Shown piece by piece: positions 9,093-18,805 of a stretch of 64,000 bases of DNA. Below the pieces are notes generated by a model. The model did not search any database. It worked only from the letters and a program-made list of their open reading frames with translations, and was not told where the DNA came from. A program made the translations under genes and the position numbers. Source of the DNA: CAZYBO01 sp964645205 (GTDB lineage: Bacteria > Pseudomonadota > Alphaproteobacteria > Rickettsiales > SXRF01); NCBI GenBank assembly GCA_964645205.1, contig CAZYBO010000002.1, forward strand, positions 62,001 through 126,000, in the 5' to 3' direction. Each line of letters opens with the position of its first letter. Position 1 is the first letter of the stretch.

Positions 9093-10994
9093 TTACACAG
9101 TGGCTGGGTTGAATTCAGGTACAAGTTTCTTGAGCAGCAACTTTGCTTCGGTCGTATCGCGCTGGCGGCAGGCGGCCAGCAATTTTTCGATACCGGCGCG
9201 CAGCGTCTCGATGCCTGCGAATTGCGGCGAAGCGAGGTAGATGCTTTCGTGCGCGGTTTTAACCGCATTTTCCGAGAAGTAAAACAATTCTTCGTATAAT
9301 TTTTCGCCGCCGCGCAGCCCGGTATAAACGATCTTGATGTCTTCCTCCGGTTTTAAGCCCGCAAGCCGGATCATCTGCAGCGCGAGATCGAGGATACGCA
9401 CCGGCTGCCCCATATCGAGCACGAAGATGCATTCCTTGCGCCCCTGCATCGCCATGCCCATCACCGCCGATTGCAGCACCAGCTCCACCGCTTCGCGCAC
9501 GGTCATGAAATAGCGCGTCATCTCCGGGTGGGTGACGGTGAGCGGGCCGCCCTTGGCGAGCTGCTCCTGAAACAGCGGCACTACGGAGCCGGTGGAGCCG
9601 AGCACGTTGCCGAAGCGCACGGTGGTAAAACGCGTAGTGCCCGCGTCTTTGCTCGCGCCGAGCGACTGGCAGAAAATTTCGGCGAGCCGTTTGGTCGCGC
9701 CCATGATGTTGGTGGGGTTCACCGCCTTGTCGGTGGAAATCATCACCATCGCTTTCACACCATGCTTCTGGCAGGCTTCACTGATATTTTTTGTGCCCAG
9801 CACGTTGGTGAGCACGGCTTCCTCGATATTCTCCTCGGCGATGGGCACATGCTTGATGGCGGCGGCGTGGAACACCAGCGAAGGCGCATGAGTCTTGATG
9901 AGGAAATCGACATAGAATCCGTCGCGCACGTCGGCGAGCAGCGCGATGATGGCAAGGTTGGGGAATGATCCGCGCATTTCGCGCTCGATCTGGTAAAGGT
10001 TGAATTCGCTTACCTCCAGCAGCAATAATTTTGCCGGGCGGTAGGAGGCGATCTGGCGCACCAACTCGCTGCCGATCGTGCCGCCCGCGCCGGTCACTAG
10101 CACGGTTTCACCTTCGACGAGGCGTGCCATGCTGTCGCGGTCGAGCACGTTTTGCGGCCGCCCCAATAAATCTTCCACGGCGATGGGCTGTATCTCCGGT
10201 TTTTCGCTAAAGCCGGATTTCATGTCGCCGGACTTGGGCAGACGCGCGAGCGGGATGCCAAGCCCATCCGCTAGATGCAGCAGATTACGAACGGTTGCGC
10301 CCACGATACTGCTGTCGGCCAAAATCATTTTCTGCGGGCGGATGCCTTTGCGGTCGAGCTTGCGGATCACGGCGGCCAGCGTGTCGATACCGCCGTAGAT
10401 CGGCACGCGGTGGATGGTGCGGTCTTTCTGCTTGGGGTCGTTGTCGAGAATGGCAACTACCTGATACGGCGCTTTCGGGTCGCGCGACATATCGCGGATG
10501 AAGCGTTCGGCACTGTCGTTCGCGCCGATGACAAGCACAGGAATTTTAGCGACTTCATCCAGCGTCATGCGCCAGAATAGCGTGCGGTCACGCAGCGCGC
10601 GGTAAGCAAAGCGCGGGCCTCCGAGCATGAACAACAACAGCATCCAGTTGATGAACAGCACCGAGCGCGGCACACCTTCCAAACGGTTGATGGCGAACAT
10701 CAGCACGGCGAAAATCAGCACAGAAAGCGTGCTTGCCTTGAGGATGGTGAGCAAATCGCGCATCGAGGCGTAACGCCATAATCCGCGATAGAGCCGCATG
10801 GATACGAACACGGCGACGCAGATGAACGTGAACAGCGCCGTGCCGGTCTCCAGGTAATGTTCGGCGGCATCGAACTGGTCGGCGCCGAGGCGGATATAGA
10901 CCGAAAGAATAAAGCTGAACGCCGCCATCAGCGCGTCATGCGCGGCGGCCACTACGTTGCGGTTGTGTCGGGAGAGCGGGTTACTGACGGTCAT
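9093..10994 (-). CDS. Membrane-bound nucleotide-sugar 4,6-dehydratase (FlaA1/WbpM/CapD family)
   Basis: 633 residues. The N-terminus has four predicted membrane helices, followed by a first Rossmann domain (KIPVLVIGANDSAERFI), then the SDR catalytic domain with cofactor loop VTGAGGTIGSELV (about residue 300). The active-site stretch STDKAVNPTNIMGATK has Met in place of the usual SDR Tyr, the Ser-Met-Lys arrangement known for the large WbpM/PglF-type C4,C6-dehydratases acting on UDP-GlcNAc. It overlaps the WecA-like gene by 14 bases; a dehydratase next to a polyprenyl-phosphate sugar-1-phosphate transferase indicates starting steps of O-antigen, capsule or glycan synthesis. The exact sugar product cannot be told. 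Confidence 0.92.
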   Translation of the reverse strand: MTVSNPLSRHNRNVVAAAHDALMAAFSFILSVYIRLGADQFDAAEHYLETGTALFTFICVAVFVSMRLYRGLWRYASMRDLLTILKASTLSVLIFAVLMFAINRLEGVPRSVLFINWMLLLFMLGGPRFAYRALRDRTLFWRMTLDEVAKIPVLVIGANDSAERFIRDMSRDPKAPYQVVAILDNDPKQKDRTIHRVPIYGGIDTLAAVIRKLDRKGIRPQKMILADSSIVGATVRNLLHLADGLGIPLARLPKSGDMKSGFSEKPEIQPIAVEDLLGRPQNVLDRDSMARLVEGETVLVTGAGGTIGSELVRQIASYRPAKLLLLEVSEFNLYQIEREMRGSFPNLAIIALLADVRDGFYVDFLIKTHAPSLVFHAAAIKHVPIAEENIEEAVLTNVLGTKNISEACQKHGVKAMVMISTDKAVNPTNIMGATKRLAEIFCQSLGASKDAGTTRFTTVRFGNVLGSTGSVVPLFQEQLAKGGPLTVTHPEMTRYFMTVREAVELVLQSAVMGMAMQGRKECIFVLDMGQPVRILDLALQMIRLAGLKPEEDIKIVYTGLRGGEKLYEELFYFSENAVKTAHESIYLASPQFAGIETLRAGIEKLLAACRQRDTTEAKLLLKKLVPEFNPATV

Positions 10995-11943
10995 TATGCT
11001 TAAACGAGAAAAATCCTAGGATGATACAAACGCTGAGATAGGCCATCGCCGCATGATAAGCGTTGACGCTCGCATCAAGCGCCGAGTTGACCGCAAGGTA
11101 AATCAACAGGAAATTGACGCCGATAATGTAGCGCACGATTGCCGCATGCCCCCTGCCCCGCTGGAGAGCGTGTTCGTGGTAATGGCCTTTTGATTTTTTT
11201 GCCAGGCGGTTGATGGTAGAGAAGATGCCGTCGATCAGGTAATAGGCGGGCAGGATGAGCGCGGCGTAGACATAGCCCGCCTGCACGGTAAGCAGCAGCA
11301 GGTAGCCGAGGATGAAGCCGATGGGAATGCTTCCTGCATCGCCGAGCGCGATGCGTGCAGGGTAGCGGTTCCACCAGTAAAATCCGAACCCGGCGCTGGC
11401 GACCACCATGCTGTAGGCGAACAAATCGTTGGGAAACGCGCCGGTAAAAGCGACGATCATGCAGATACCCATGCCGATACAGGTCATTTCCGCAGCGGAG
11501 AGTCCGTCGATCGTGTCCATGGATTTGAATAGGTTGATGAACCCTATCCACAGGCCGCCGGTTACGATCACATCGAACCAGCGCGGAAAAATCCCTGCAA
11601 AAAACGGATCGGGCATCGCGCTTAAGGGGATGGAGACGGCGATGAGCTGCACCAGCAAGCGCACCCATGCGGGTATGTCGATAATATCGGCCAGTAGCGA
11701 GACGGAAGCCAGCAGCAGCAACGACACGACGATGCCGTAATTAACGTCGGCCACCAGCAAGCCGCTTACCATGGCGATGACTACTGCGATGCCGCCGCCG
11801 CGCGGCGTGCGCGTGCGATACTTATCGCGGAAGCTCGGCAAATCAATGGCAGGCATGCGGTTGCGCATGCCGAGAATAACCAGGCGCGTGCCCAGTAGCG
11901 AAATGAAAAAAGACGACAGGCCGAGGAGTATGTAGAAAATCAT
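10981..11943 (-). CDS. Undecaprenyl-phosphate sugar-1-phosphate transferase (WecA/WbpL-type glycosyltransferase 4)
   Basis: 320 residues with about ten hydrophobic segments. It fits the MraY/WecA family: FRDKYRTRTPRGGGIAVVI near the N-terminus, the catalytic loop FIGFINLFKSMDTIDGLSAAE (acidic residues after the N), and GDAGSIPIGFILGYLL. These enzymes attach a sugar-1-phosphate to the lipid carrier at the cytoplasmic face, starting glycan assembly. The DGLSAAE form resembles the WbpL/WecA branch rather than MraY. It overlaps mutL by 4 bases and the dehydratase by 14, so all three are coupled. The substrate sugar is unknown. Confidence 0.9.
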   Translation of the reverse strand: MIFYILLGLSSFFISLLGTRLVILGMRNRMPAIDLPSFRDKYRTRTPRGGGIAVVIAMVSGLLVADVNYGIVVSLLLLASVSLLADIIDIPAWVRLLVQLIAVSIPLSAMPDPFFAGIFPRWFDVIVTGGLWIGFINLFKSMDTIDGLSAAEMTCIGMGICMIVAFTGAFPNDLFAYSMVVASAGFGFYWWNRYPARIALGDAGSIPIGFILGYLLLLTVQAGYVYAALILPAYYLIDGIFSTINRLAKKSKGHYHEHALQRGRGHAAIVRYIIGVNFLLIYLAVNSALDASVNAYHAAMAYLSVCIILGFFSFKHNDRQ

Positions 11944-13757
11944 CCCCGTCTCCCGAACAGTTTTTCAATGTCTTTGCGCCGGAGCGTGATATGCGTGGGG
12001 CGGCCGTGGTTGCACTGGCCGGATAACGGCGTTTCTTCCATCTGGCGCAGCAGCGCGTTCATTTCGGTGACGTTGAGCGAGCGCCCGGCGCGTACGCTGC
12101 CGTGGCATGAAAGCGTGCCGCAGATATGGTCGAGCCGTTCTTTCAGCGCCAGCGCCTCGCCGAATTCCTTCACGCTGTCCGCTAATTCCTGTATCATCGC
12201 CGTTACATCCACATCGCCCAGCAGGGCGGGAATCTCGCGCACCACGATGGTGCCGTCGCCGAATCCTTCGATCGCAAGCCCAAGCTCCAGCAATTCTTCC
12301 TGCCGCGCGAGCAGGCATTCCACCATATCGCCATCCAGCGTCACCACTTCCGGCAATAGCAGCTTTTGCCGCGCGATGCCGTGGCGGGCGAGGCCTTCCT
12401 TCATTTTTTCCAGCGTAAGCCGTTCATGCGCGGCGTGCTGATCGACAATCACCATGCCGTCATCGGTTTCGGCGACGATGTAGGTCTGGTGCAACTGGCA
12501 GCGTGCCGCGCCCAAGGGGTAATGCGTATAGTCCGGGCTGCTGGGCAAGGGTTGTCCCGCCGGGCGTGCGAGCGGTGCGAACAGGGTAAGCACCTCGTCG
12601 TGGCGGTCGGCTTCGTAGGCGGCGGGACGTGCGGCTTCCCAGAAAGACGGCGATGCCCCGGCGGGCGGCGCGTACGCGTAGGATGCAGGGGCGTGCGCAT
12701 GCTGCGCGGGCGTAAAATGCTGCAACACGTCGCTTGCGATGGTAGACGATGCGCGAAACCCGCCCTCGGCCAGCGCATGCTTGATCGCGCCGACGATCAG
12801 TCCGCGCACGCTGCTGCTGTCGCGGAAACGCACTTCCGCCTTGGCGGGGTGGACGTTCACATCCACCTCGTCGGCGGGCATGTCGAGGAACAGCACCACC
12901 ACCGGATGGCGGCCATGCGCCAGTACTTCCTGATAGGCGGCGCGCACGGCACCCAGCAAAAGTTTGTCGCGCACGGGGCGAAAATTGACGAACAGATATT
13001 GTTCCGCCGACGTGCCGCGATTGAAGGTCGGCAGTGCCGCGAAACCGGTGAGGTTGAGATTGTCGCGCTGCCGGCCGAGCGCCAACGCGTTGTCGGAAAA
13101 ACCCTTGCCCATGATGTCGTGCAGGCGCGTAAGCCTTGCGTCGAGCAGATCGCCTTGCGAAGCGTCGACGTTGAAGATCGTTTTGCCATCGGATTCCAGT
13201 GAAAACGATATGCCGGGATGCGCCATCGCAAGGCGGCTTACCGCGTCGAGCGATTGCTGGATTTCAGTGCGGTCGCTTTTGAGGAACTTCAGGCGCGCGG
13301 GCGTGGCGTAGAACAGGTCGCGTATTTCAATGCGCGTGCCCTCGGCAATACCGTCGGGCTCGATGCCGGACACCTGCCCGCCTTCGACGTGCAGTTTCCA
13401 AGCGTCGGTGCTTCCTGCGGCGCGGCTTGCTATCGTCATACGGCTGATCGAGCCGATAGACGGCAGCGCTTCGCCGCGGAATCCCATGAAACGTATGTCG
13501 AGCAGGTCGTCGCTGGAGAGTTTGGAGGTGGCGTGGCGCTGCACGGCAAGCTGCAGATCGGAAGCATCCATGCCTTTGCCGTTATCCTGCACGACTATGC
13601 GGTTTTTCCCGGCCTGCTCCAGCGCGACGGCGATGCGCGTGGCGCCCGCATCCAGCGCGTTTTCTACCAGCTCCTTGATTACGGATGCCGGACGTTCGAT
13701 GACTTCACCGGCGGCGATACGGTTGACCAGCGTAGGCGGCAGGATACGAATGGTCAT
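11940..13757 (-). CDS. mutL: DNA mismatch repair protein MutL
   Basis: 605 residues. The N-terminal GHKL ATPase has IAAGEVIERPASVIKELVE, DNGKGMD and the conserved GFRGEALPSI; the transducer domain follows. After a variable linker (about residues 320-420) the C-terminal domain carries DQHAAHERLTLEK at about residue 439, matching the DQHA(x)2E(x)4E endonuclease motif, plus SCHGSVRAGRSL and CNHGRP. It is therefore the nicking type used by bacteria without MutH. It overlaps pgi and the WecA-like gene by 4 bases on each side. Confidence 0.98.
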   Translation of the reverse strand: MTIRILPPTLVNRIAAGEVIERPASVIKELVENALDAGATRIAVALEQAGKNRIVVQDNGKGMDASDLQLAVQRHATSKLSSDDLLDIRFMGFRGEALPSIGSISRMTIASRAAGSTDAWKLHVEGGQVSGIEPDGIAEGTRIEIRDLFYATPARLKFLKSDRTEIQQSLDAVSRLAMAHPGISFSLESDGKTIFNVDASQGDLLDARLTRLHDIMGKGFSDNALALGRQRDNLNLTGFAALPTFNRGTSAEQYLFVNFRPVRDKLLLGAVRAAYQEVLAHGRHPVVVLFLDMPADEVDVNVHPAKAEVRFRDSSSVRGLIVGAIKHALAEGGFRASSTIASDVLQHFTPAQHAHAPASYAYAPPAGASPSFWEAARPAAYEADRHDEVLTLFAPLARPAGQPLPSSPDYTHYPLGAARCQLHQTYIVAETDDGMVIVDQHAAHERLTLEKMKEGLARHGIARQKLLLPEVVTLDGDMVECLLARQEELLELGLAIEGFGDGTIVVREIPALLGDVDVTAMIQELADSVKEFGEALALKERLDHICGTLSCHGSVRAGRSLNVTEMNALLRQMEETPLSGQCNHGRPTHITLRRKDIEKLFGRRG

Positions 13758-15034
13758 AAGTCGCCCTTCTGCAAATATTCGCGTGCAAGGCGCTTGCTCT
13801 CCTCCACCGCAGGCTGGTCGAACGGATTGACGTTGAGCAGGTAGGAGATGAAAATAATTTCCAACGTGAAATGCATCACCAACGCGCCGAGTTGCTCTTC
13901 TTTCAGCACATCCAACTCGAACAGGCGCACGGGGCAGCGGTTGCGCGTCATGGATTCTATCGTGGCTTTCTGCTGCGCGGCCATAATGTCGCCCGTGGTT
14001 TTGCCCTGCATGTAAGCGAGCGTTTCAGGCATGGGCTCCAGTAAGCGCTGCCCGGTATTCGCACGTTTGACGGTAATGATATTGAAAAATTTATCCTTCG
14101 GCCCGTCGAGATAAAGCTGGAGCTGGCTGTGCTGGTCGGGCGTGCCGGAAGCGGGAATAGGGGTCGAGCCTTTTCCGCTCTTGCCAAGACTTTCCGCCCA
14201 GCATTGGCGATACCACGCCGAAAAGCCCGACAGTTTTTCGGCATAGGGGAACATAACCGAAAGGTTGCGGCCTTTTTCGATGAAGGCGTACTGGATTACC
14301 GCGCCCAGCGCTGGTTGGCACTGGCGCGGCGTGGCGGCGATGTCCAGCTCGCGCACGACGCTTTGCGCGCCTTCACGCAGCGCGCGGATATTAATCCCTG
14401 CAATCGCTGCAGGCAGCAAACCGACATTGGTGAGCACGGAAAAACGCCCGCCTATGTCAACGTCGTGATCGAGCGTGCGGATGCGGTATTCAGCGGCGCT
14501 CTTGCGCAAAGGATTGTCGCCCGAGCCTGCGATGACGAGGAAACGTTCGGCTACGTAGCTGCCGCCGAGTTTGTTGCGCACGTGGTTGAGCAACACGTAG
14601 AACTGGCTTAGGGTTTCCACCGTGCCGCCAGATTTGCTGATGACGATGAAGAACGTGTTGTTCATGTCGCGCCCCTGCATGACATCTGCGATCGCGTCGG
14701 GGTCGATGGAATCGAGGAAATGCATGTAGGGTTTGGTGGAGGACGGCTTCATGCAGGAGAGCATGCGGCCGCTCATCGTCGAGCCGCCGGAACCTACAAC
14801 GACGACATGCTTGTAGCGCTCGCGTATCTGCGCGGCGATGGTTTCCAGCTCCGTGAGGTCGTGGGTGCGGAATGGGAGCGCCAGAAGCGGCGTGGCGGAA
14901 AAATTCTTCCGGCTTTTCACCGCTTCCAGCGCCAGCGACGATGCGGCGAGCAGCGTTTCCGCCCGCTTATTGCCGATACCGTGTTCGCCGAGCCGTTCTT
15001 CAAAGCAATGATCGATGATCTGTCTGTAATGCAT
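13754..15034 (-). CDS. pgi: Glucose-6-phosphate isomerase, short form
   Basis: 426 residues, shorter than the roughly 550 of the E. coli enzyme. SIS-fold isomerase converting glucose-6-phosphate and fructose-6-phosphate. Diagnostic segments are VVVGSGGSTMSG (first sugar-phosphate site), FIVISKSGGTVETLSQF, IGGRFSVLTNVGLLPAAIAG and, in the C-terminal half, GTPDQHSQLQLYLDGPKDK, with the catalytic-loop His in DQHSQ. The N-terminal extension of longer forms is missing, a variant seen in some Alphaproteobacteria. It lies 3 bases after the M16 gene and overlaps mutL by 4. Confidence 0.95.
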   Translation of the reverse strand: MHYRQIIDHCFEERLGEHGIGNKRAETLLAASSLALEAVKSRKNFSATPLLALPFRTHDLTELETIAAQIRERYKHVVVVGSGGSTMSGRMLSCMKPSSTKPYMHFLDSIDPDAIADVMQGRDMNNTFFIVISKSGGTVETLSQFYVLLNHVRNKLGGSYVAERFLVIAGSGDNPLRKSAAEYRIRTLDHDVDIGGRFSVLTNVGLLPAAIAGINIRALREGAQSVVRELDIAATPRQCQPALGAVIQYAFIEKGRNLSVMFPYAEKLSGFSAWYRQCWAESLGKSGKGSTPIPASGTPDQHSQLQLYLDGPKDKFFNIITVKRANTGQRLLEPMPETLAYMQGKTTGDIMAAQQKATIESMTRNRCPVRLFELDVLKEEQLGALVMHFTLEIIFISYLLNVNPFDQPAVEESKRLAREYLQKGDL

Positions 15035-15037
15035 AGG

Positions 15038-16360
15038 TTACCGCTTGCCTGAGGTGAGGTTTGGTTTTCCGATCATGACCACAATGAGCTTATCCGGGTC
15101 GATGAGTTTGCGCGCAATGGCGTTGACACTGTCCTTGCCGACGGCCTGCACCATCGCGTTGCGTTTAGCGAGATAGTCGATGCCAAGGCGGTTGATTTGC
15201 ATCGTGGTGAGGAACGAGGCGATGTCGGCGTTGCTGTCGAGGTTGAGCACGAATGAGCCGGTCAGGTATTGCTTGGCGTCAGCTATTTCCTTGTCGGTGG
15301 CGCCTTTTTGCACGAAGTCGTGCAGGGTGGTTTTCAGCGTGTCGTACGCCGTGCCTGCCTGCTCGTTGCGTGTGGAGAAGCCGCCTGCCCAGCTTGCCGA
15401 ATGCGCCATCGGATTGAGATAAGAGGAGACGGAATATGCCAGCCCGCGCTTTTCGCGTATCTCCACACCGAGCCGCGCAGTGAGCGATCCGCCGCCGCCT
15501 AAAATCTGGTTCATGACAAAGGCGGGGAAATAATCGGGGTCGCTGCGTTTTAGCCCTGCGGCGCCGAACGTTACCATCGTTTGAGGAATATCGAACGGGA
15601 TAATGACCGGCTCGCCGCCTGCGGGGATTGCGATTTCCGCTACCGTCGTATCGGGCGCGTATGTTTCCGGCAGGCTGCTGAGATTGCGGTCGAGCAACTC
15701 GGAGAGTTCACCGGGCGTGATGTCTCCCACCACTGAGATGACGATATTGCCGCGCGTGAGGTAGCGCTTCGCATAATCCTTGAGCATATCGCGCGAAAGC
15801 GCGTTGATACTGGATTCGGTGCCGAGTTGCGGGTTGCTGTAGGGATGCTCGCCGAACGCAAGCTGCTGCCATTTTTGCTGCAGAAGGTAGCCGGGTTTTT
15901 CGTTCTGTTTCACCAGTAGCGACAGCGTCTGGCGGCGGGTGCGTTCGATAGAGGCTTCGTCGAAGCGCGGCGCGGCCAGCATCAGGCCAAGATAGGAAAA
16001 GGCAGGGTTTTTATGTTCGCTGAGCGTTTCCATCGAAACATCGAATACGTCGTCGTCGGCGGTGCTGTTGATCTGCACGGCGTGCGATTCCAGCGCGTCG
16101 TTGAGCGCGCGCGCGTCCATGTCACCCGCCCCTTCGCTGAGCAGCGCGGCGACCATGTTGGCGCGCCCTTCCGCGCCTTTTGCATCATGCGCGGAACCGC
16201 TGCCGCGGAAACTGATTTTTACCGCTATCAGCGGCAACGCATGTTCTTCGATCAGCCACGCGGTAAGCCCGCCGGGTGTGACGACTTCCTTTACTTCCGC
16301 GGCAAGCACGGGCGTGGCGATGAGGTTTGCACAGATGACCAACCAGAAGGCGCGCATCAC
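15038..16360 (-). CDS. M16-family peptidase-like protein without zinc motif
   Basis: 440 residues with an N-terminal signal peptide (MMRAFWLVICANLIATPVLA). The two-lobed M16 fold is clear from VKISFRGSGSAHDAKGAEG..., GDITPGELSELLDR and KRGLAYSVSSYL. Where an active M16 protease has HxxEH, this protein has GRANM, so it should be non-catalytic. It overlaps the catalytic partner upstream by 4 bases. Paired active and inactive M16 subunits are known to form heterodimeric processing peptidases, so a periplasmic complex with the neighbouring product is likely. The substrate is unknown. Confidence 0.9.
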   Translation of the reverse strand: MMRAFWLVICANLIATPVLAAEVKEVVTPGGLTAWLIEEHALPLIAVKISFRGSGSAHDAKGAEGRANMVAALLSEGAGDMDARALNDALESHAVQINSTADDDVFDVSMETLSEHKNPAFSYLGLMLAAPRFDEASIERTRRQTLSLLVKQNEKPGYLLQQKWQQLAFGEHPYSNPQLGTESSINALSRDMLKDYAKRYLTRGNIVISVVGDITPGELSELLDRNLSSLPETYAPDTTVAEIAIPAGGEPVIIPFDIPQTMVTFGAAGLKRSDPDYFPAFVMNQILGGGGSLTARLGVEIREKRGLAYSVSSYLNPMAHSASWAGGFSTRNEQAGTAYDTLKTTLHDFVQKGATDKEIADAKQYLTGSFVLNLDSNADIASFLTTMQINRLGIDYLAKRNAMVQAVGKDSVNAIARKLIDPDKLIVVMIGKPNLTSGKR

Positions 16361-17712
16361 GAACCGCCTTTCGCATCGGGCAGCAGCAGGCCGGTAACCG
16401 ACTGCTCCGGTTTCAGCGCAGCGCGCGCAGCCTGCGTGACCTGTTCGGCAGTGACGGCTTCAACCAACTCCGGCCAGCGCGTGAAATAATCCTTATCCAG
16501 TCCGATGACGCGCAGCCAGCCCATGAGCTGCGCCATGCCGCTAAGTCCGTCGCGCGCGTAGATCGATTCAGCCTTGAGCAGCGTTTTGGCGCGCTTCATT
16601 TCGATTTCGGTGAAGCCATCTTTCAGCGCTTTGGCGATCTCGACATCCACGGCTTTTTCCAGCGCGTCGAGATCGGCGCCCTGTTCGGGAACGACGGAGA
16701 TTTCAAACTGTGCCGGTCCCAGCGAGAAGCCGGAATAGTCGGTATCGACCGCGCTGGCGAGCTTCTGTTCCACCACCAGCGACTGGTAGAGGCGGCTGGA
16801 TTTGCCGCTGCCTAGAAGTTGCGATAGCACAAAAAGCGGCAGCGCCTGTTCCTTCGCGCCCGTGCCTAAGCTGGGTGCCATATAGTCGCGCGTCCATGAA
16901 GGTTGTTTGACGTTGGCATGACGCATCACGATGCGGCGTGCTGCGAGTTGTGGCGGCTCGGCATTCCACCGTCGCGCCGGTACGGGGGTTTTTTTCAGCC
17001 CGCCGTAATATTTCTGTGCCAGCGGTTTCAGTTCGGCAGCCGTGATGTCGCCGCTTACGATCAGCATTGCATTATTAGGATGGTACCATGTGCGGTGGAA
17101 CGCCAGTACATCTTCGCGCGTCAGCCCTTCCATCTCATGCATCCAGCCGATGACGGGGATATGATACGGGTGGTGGCGGAAGAGCGCCGCGTTCATCTGC
17201 TCGGCCAGCAGCGCGCCGGGGTTGTTTTCTATGCGCGCGCGGCGTTCTTCGATGATGACCTGCTTTTCGGTGTCCGCCTCTTTTTTCCCGGAGGTCAGCC
17301 CGCGCATGCGGTCGGCTTCCAGCTCCATCGCCAGCGGGAGTTTTTCCTTGGCGATGTTGACGTAATACGAGGTGGCGTCGTGGCCGGTAAACGCGTTTTG
17401 CTGGCCGCCGTTGCGGGCGATAATGCCAGCATATTCACCCGCCTTGTAGTGCGGCGTTCCCTGAAACATCATGTGCTCGTGATAGTGGGCGAGGCCGGAT
17501 TTGCCCGCCGGATCGTCGCCCGCGCCGATCTTGTACCACATCATGTGCGACACGGCAGGGATGCGGTGGTTGGGAATAACGATCACTTCCATGCCGTTAT
17601 CAAGCGTGAAACTTTCGATGGCGGGCGCGGCCAAAGAAGGGCTCACCGCCAGCGCGCCGATCAGCACCGCCAGTCGTGCAACCCGATTTATGAATATGCG
17701 CCTAGTAGCCAA
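16357..17712 (-). CDS. M16-family zinc peptidase, catalytic subunit
   Basis: 451 residues, with a signal peptide at about residues 1-28. The zinc motif HYHEH (H76, E79, H80) fits HxxEH, with the third ligand in LAMELEADRM further on. Other M16 marks are LDNGMEVIVIPNHRIPAVSH, WYKIGAGDDP and GTPHYKAGEYAGIIARNGG. Predicted to be an exported, periplasmic or membrane-associated protease. It is followed, with a 4-base overlap, by a paralogue that lacks the zinc site. It overlaps the bamF-like gene by 11 bases. Confidence 0.93.
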   Translation of the reverse strand: MATRRIFINRVARLAVLIGALAVSPSLAAPAIESFTLDNGMEVIVIPNHRIPAVSHMMWYKIGAGDDPAGKSGLAHYHEHMMFQGTPHYKAGEYAGIIARNGGQQNAFTGHDATSYYVNIAKEKLPLAMELEADRMRGLTSGKKEADTEKQVIIEERRARIENNPGALLAEQMNAALFRHHPYHIPVIGWMHEMEGLTREDVLAFHRTWYHPNNAMLIVSGDITAAELKPLAQKYYGGLKKTPVPARRWNAEPPQLAARRIVMRHANVKQPSWTRDYMAPSLGTGAKEQALPLFVLSQLLGSGKSSRLYQSLVVEQKLASAVDTDYSGFSLGPAQFEISVVPEQGADLDALEKAVDVEIAKALKDGFTEIEMKRAKTLLKAESIYARDGLSGMAQLMGWLRVIGLDKDYFTRWPELVEAVTAEQVTQAARAALKPEQSVTGLLLPDAKGGS

Positions 17713-18310
17713 AAATCTTACCGAGTATGCCCTTGTCTTTATCTTTCATTTCCGGGGTTTCCCCTTCGGTGACCGGCTTGCCTTCGTCCTTATTTTTCTT
17801 GAGGCGCTCGGACTCGCCCTTGGGGTTTACCAACGGTTCTTTCTTGGATGGCAGCGTCGTCATCGTGCTCCACCAGCTTTCTTCCTCTTCCGGCTGTGCG
17901 ACGGCTTTTTCCTGCTGCAGCACGGTGCGCACGGAAGGATCGATCTTGTCCGCCCCGGCGTTTTTCAGAAGCTGGTTTTCCGCAGCCGTACCCGGATTGC
18001 TCACGGTTACCGGCATGACGGCGGTGTCGGCGTTGCCGGGCTGCAAGCCTGCATCTGCCCCCTTATCCGGGTCGTTGCCGAGGATCAGCGTTTGCGCCTG
18101 TTTGTGCGCGGGCGGCACGATGTCGCCTTCCCCCGGCGCAGCCGGCGGGCGGAGGTTGAACTGGGGCGGTACCGACAGCGGCGGCTTGGATACGACGCGG
18201 AATTCGTCGGGCGCTTTGCGGCTGATGCCGAGCGTGTCTTTCACGCTGTTACCGCCACAGGCGGCGAGGGCTACGGTGCTGGCGAGGGCTAAATAACGTA
18301 AGCGGGACAT
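17702..18310 (-). CDS. bamF: DUF3035 lipoprotein (BamF-like)
   Basis: 202-residue lipoprotein with lipobox LAAC (lipidated Cys about residue 18). After the lipidation site come the family signatures VKDTLGISRKAPDEFRVVSK and PPLSVPPQFNLRPP. In Caulobacter a protein of this family is part of the outer-membrane beta-barrel assembly complex. The rest is low-complexity, charged and proline-rich with a Lys/Glu-rich tail, probably disordered. It sits between lspA (the enzyme that processes lipoproteins) and the M16 pair in one transcript. Confidence 0.88.
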   Translation of the reverse strand: MSRLRYLALASTVALAACGGNSVKDTLGISRKAPDEFRVVSKPPLSVPPQFNLRPPAAPGEGDIVPPAHKQAQTLILGNDPDKGADAGLQPGNADTAVMPVTVSNPGTAAENQLLKNAGADKIDPSVRTVLQQEKAVAQPEEEESWWSTMTTLPSKKEPLVNPKGESERLKKNKDEGKPVTEGETPEMKDKDKGILGKIFGY

Positions 18311-18322
18311 CGGGATGCCTTT

Positions 18323-18805
18323 TTAAGGTTTCTGTTTAGGTTCCATGAACATACTGTGTATGCATAAAAGTACAACACCAATGAATATGGCGCTGTCGGC
18401 GATATTGAAAGCCGGCCAGTGATACGTGGCGATATGGAAATCGAAAAAATCGGCTACCGCGCCGAAGCGTAGGCGGTCGGCGACATTGCCTGCCGCGCCG
18501 CCGAGCACGGCGCCGAGTGCGAACGCCACCAGCGTCGACGGCGTTTTTATAAGCCATCCTAAGAGGATAGCGCTGATGATGCCCGATAAGCCCACCAGCA
18601 GCAGGGGTTGGTTATGCTCCGAGAACAACCCGAAACTGACGCCGTAATTCCACACCATGACCAGGTTGAAAAAAGGGGTGATTTCGATGGCGCCCTCCCC
18701 GGCGGGAGGCAGCATGGCGATCAGATAGGCTTTGCTGGCCTGGTCAACGGCGAAGATCGTCAGCAGCGTGGCGATTCCAAGCAGGACGCAATAGCGGTTA
18801 CGCAT
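18323..18805 (-). CDS. lspA: Lipoprotein signal peptidase (signal peptidase II)
   Basis: 160-residue inner-membrane aspartic protease that removes lipoprotein signal peptides. Four hydrophobic segments are visible. The catalytic motifs are GNVADRLRFGAVADFFDF (Asp at about 119) and FNIADSAIFIG (Asp at about 137); an N-terminal DQASKAY is also typical. It begins directly after the ribF stop with no gap and is followed after 12 bases by the BamF-like lipoprotein, which is one of its likely substrates. The window encodes at least six further lipoproteins. Confidence 0.97.
   Translation of the reverse strand: MRNRYCVLLGIATLLTIFAVDQASKAYLIAMLPPAGEGAIEITPFFNLVMVWNYGVSFGLFSEHNQPLLLVGLSGIISAILLGWLIKTPSTLVAFALGAVLGGAAGNVADRLRFGAVADFFDFHIATYHWPAFNIADSAIFIGVVLLCIHSMFMEPKQKP

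Noticed and set aside
12366..13202. 278-codon frame antisense to mutL
   Set aside because: His/Arg-rich shadow translation, with no ribosome binding site or motif.
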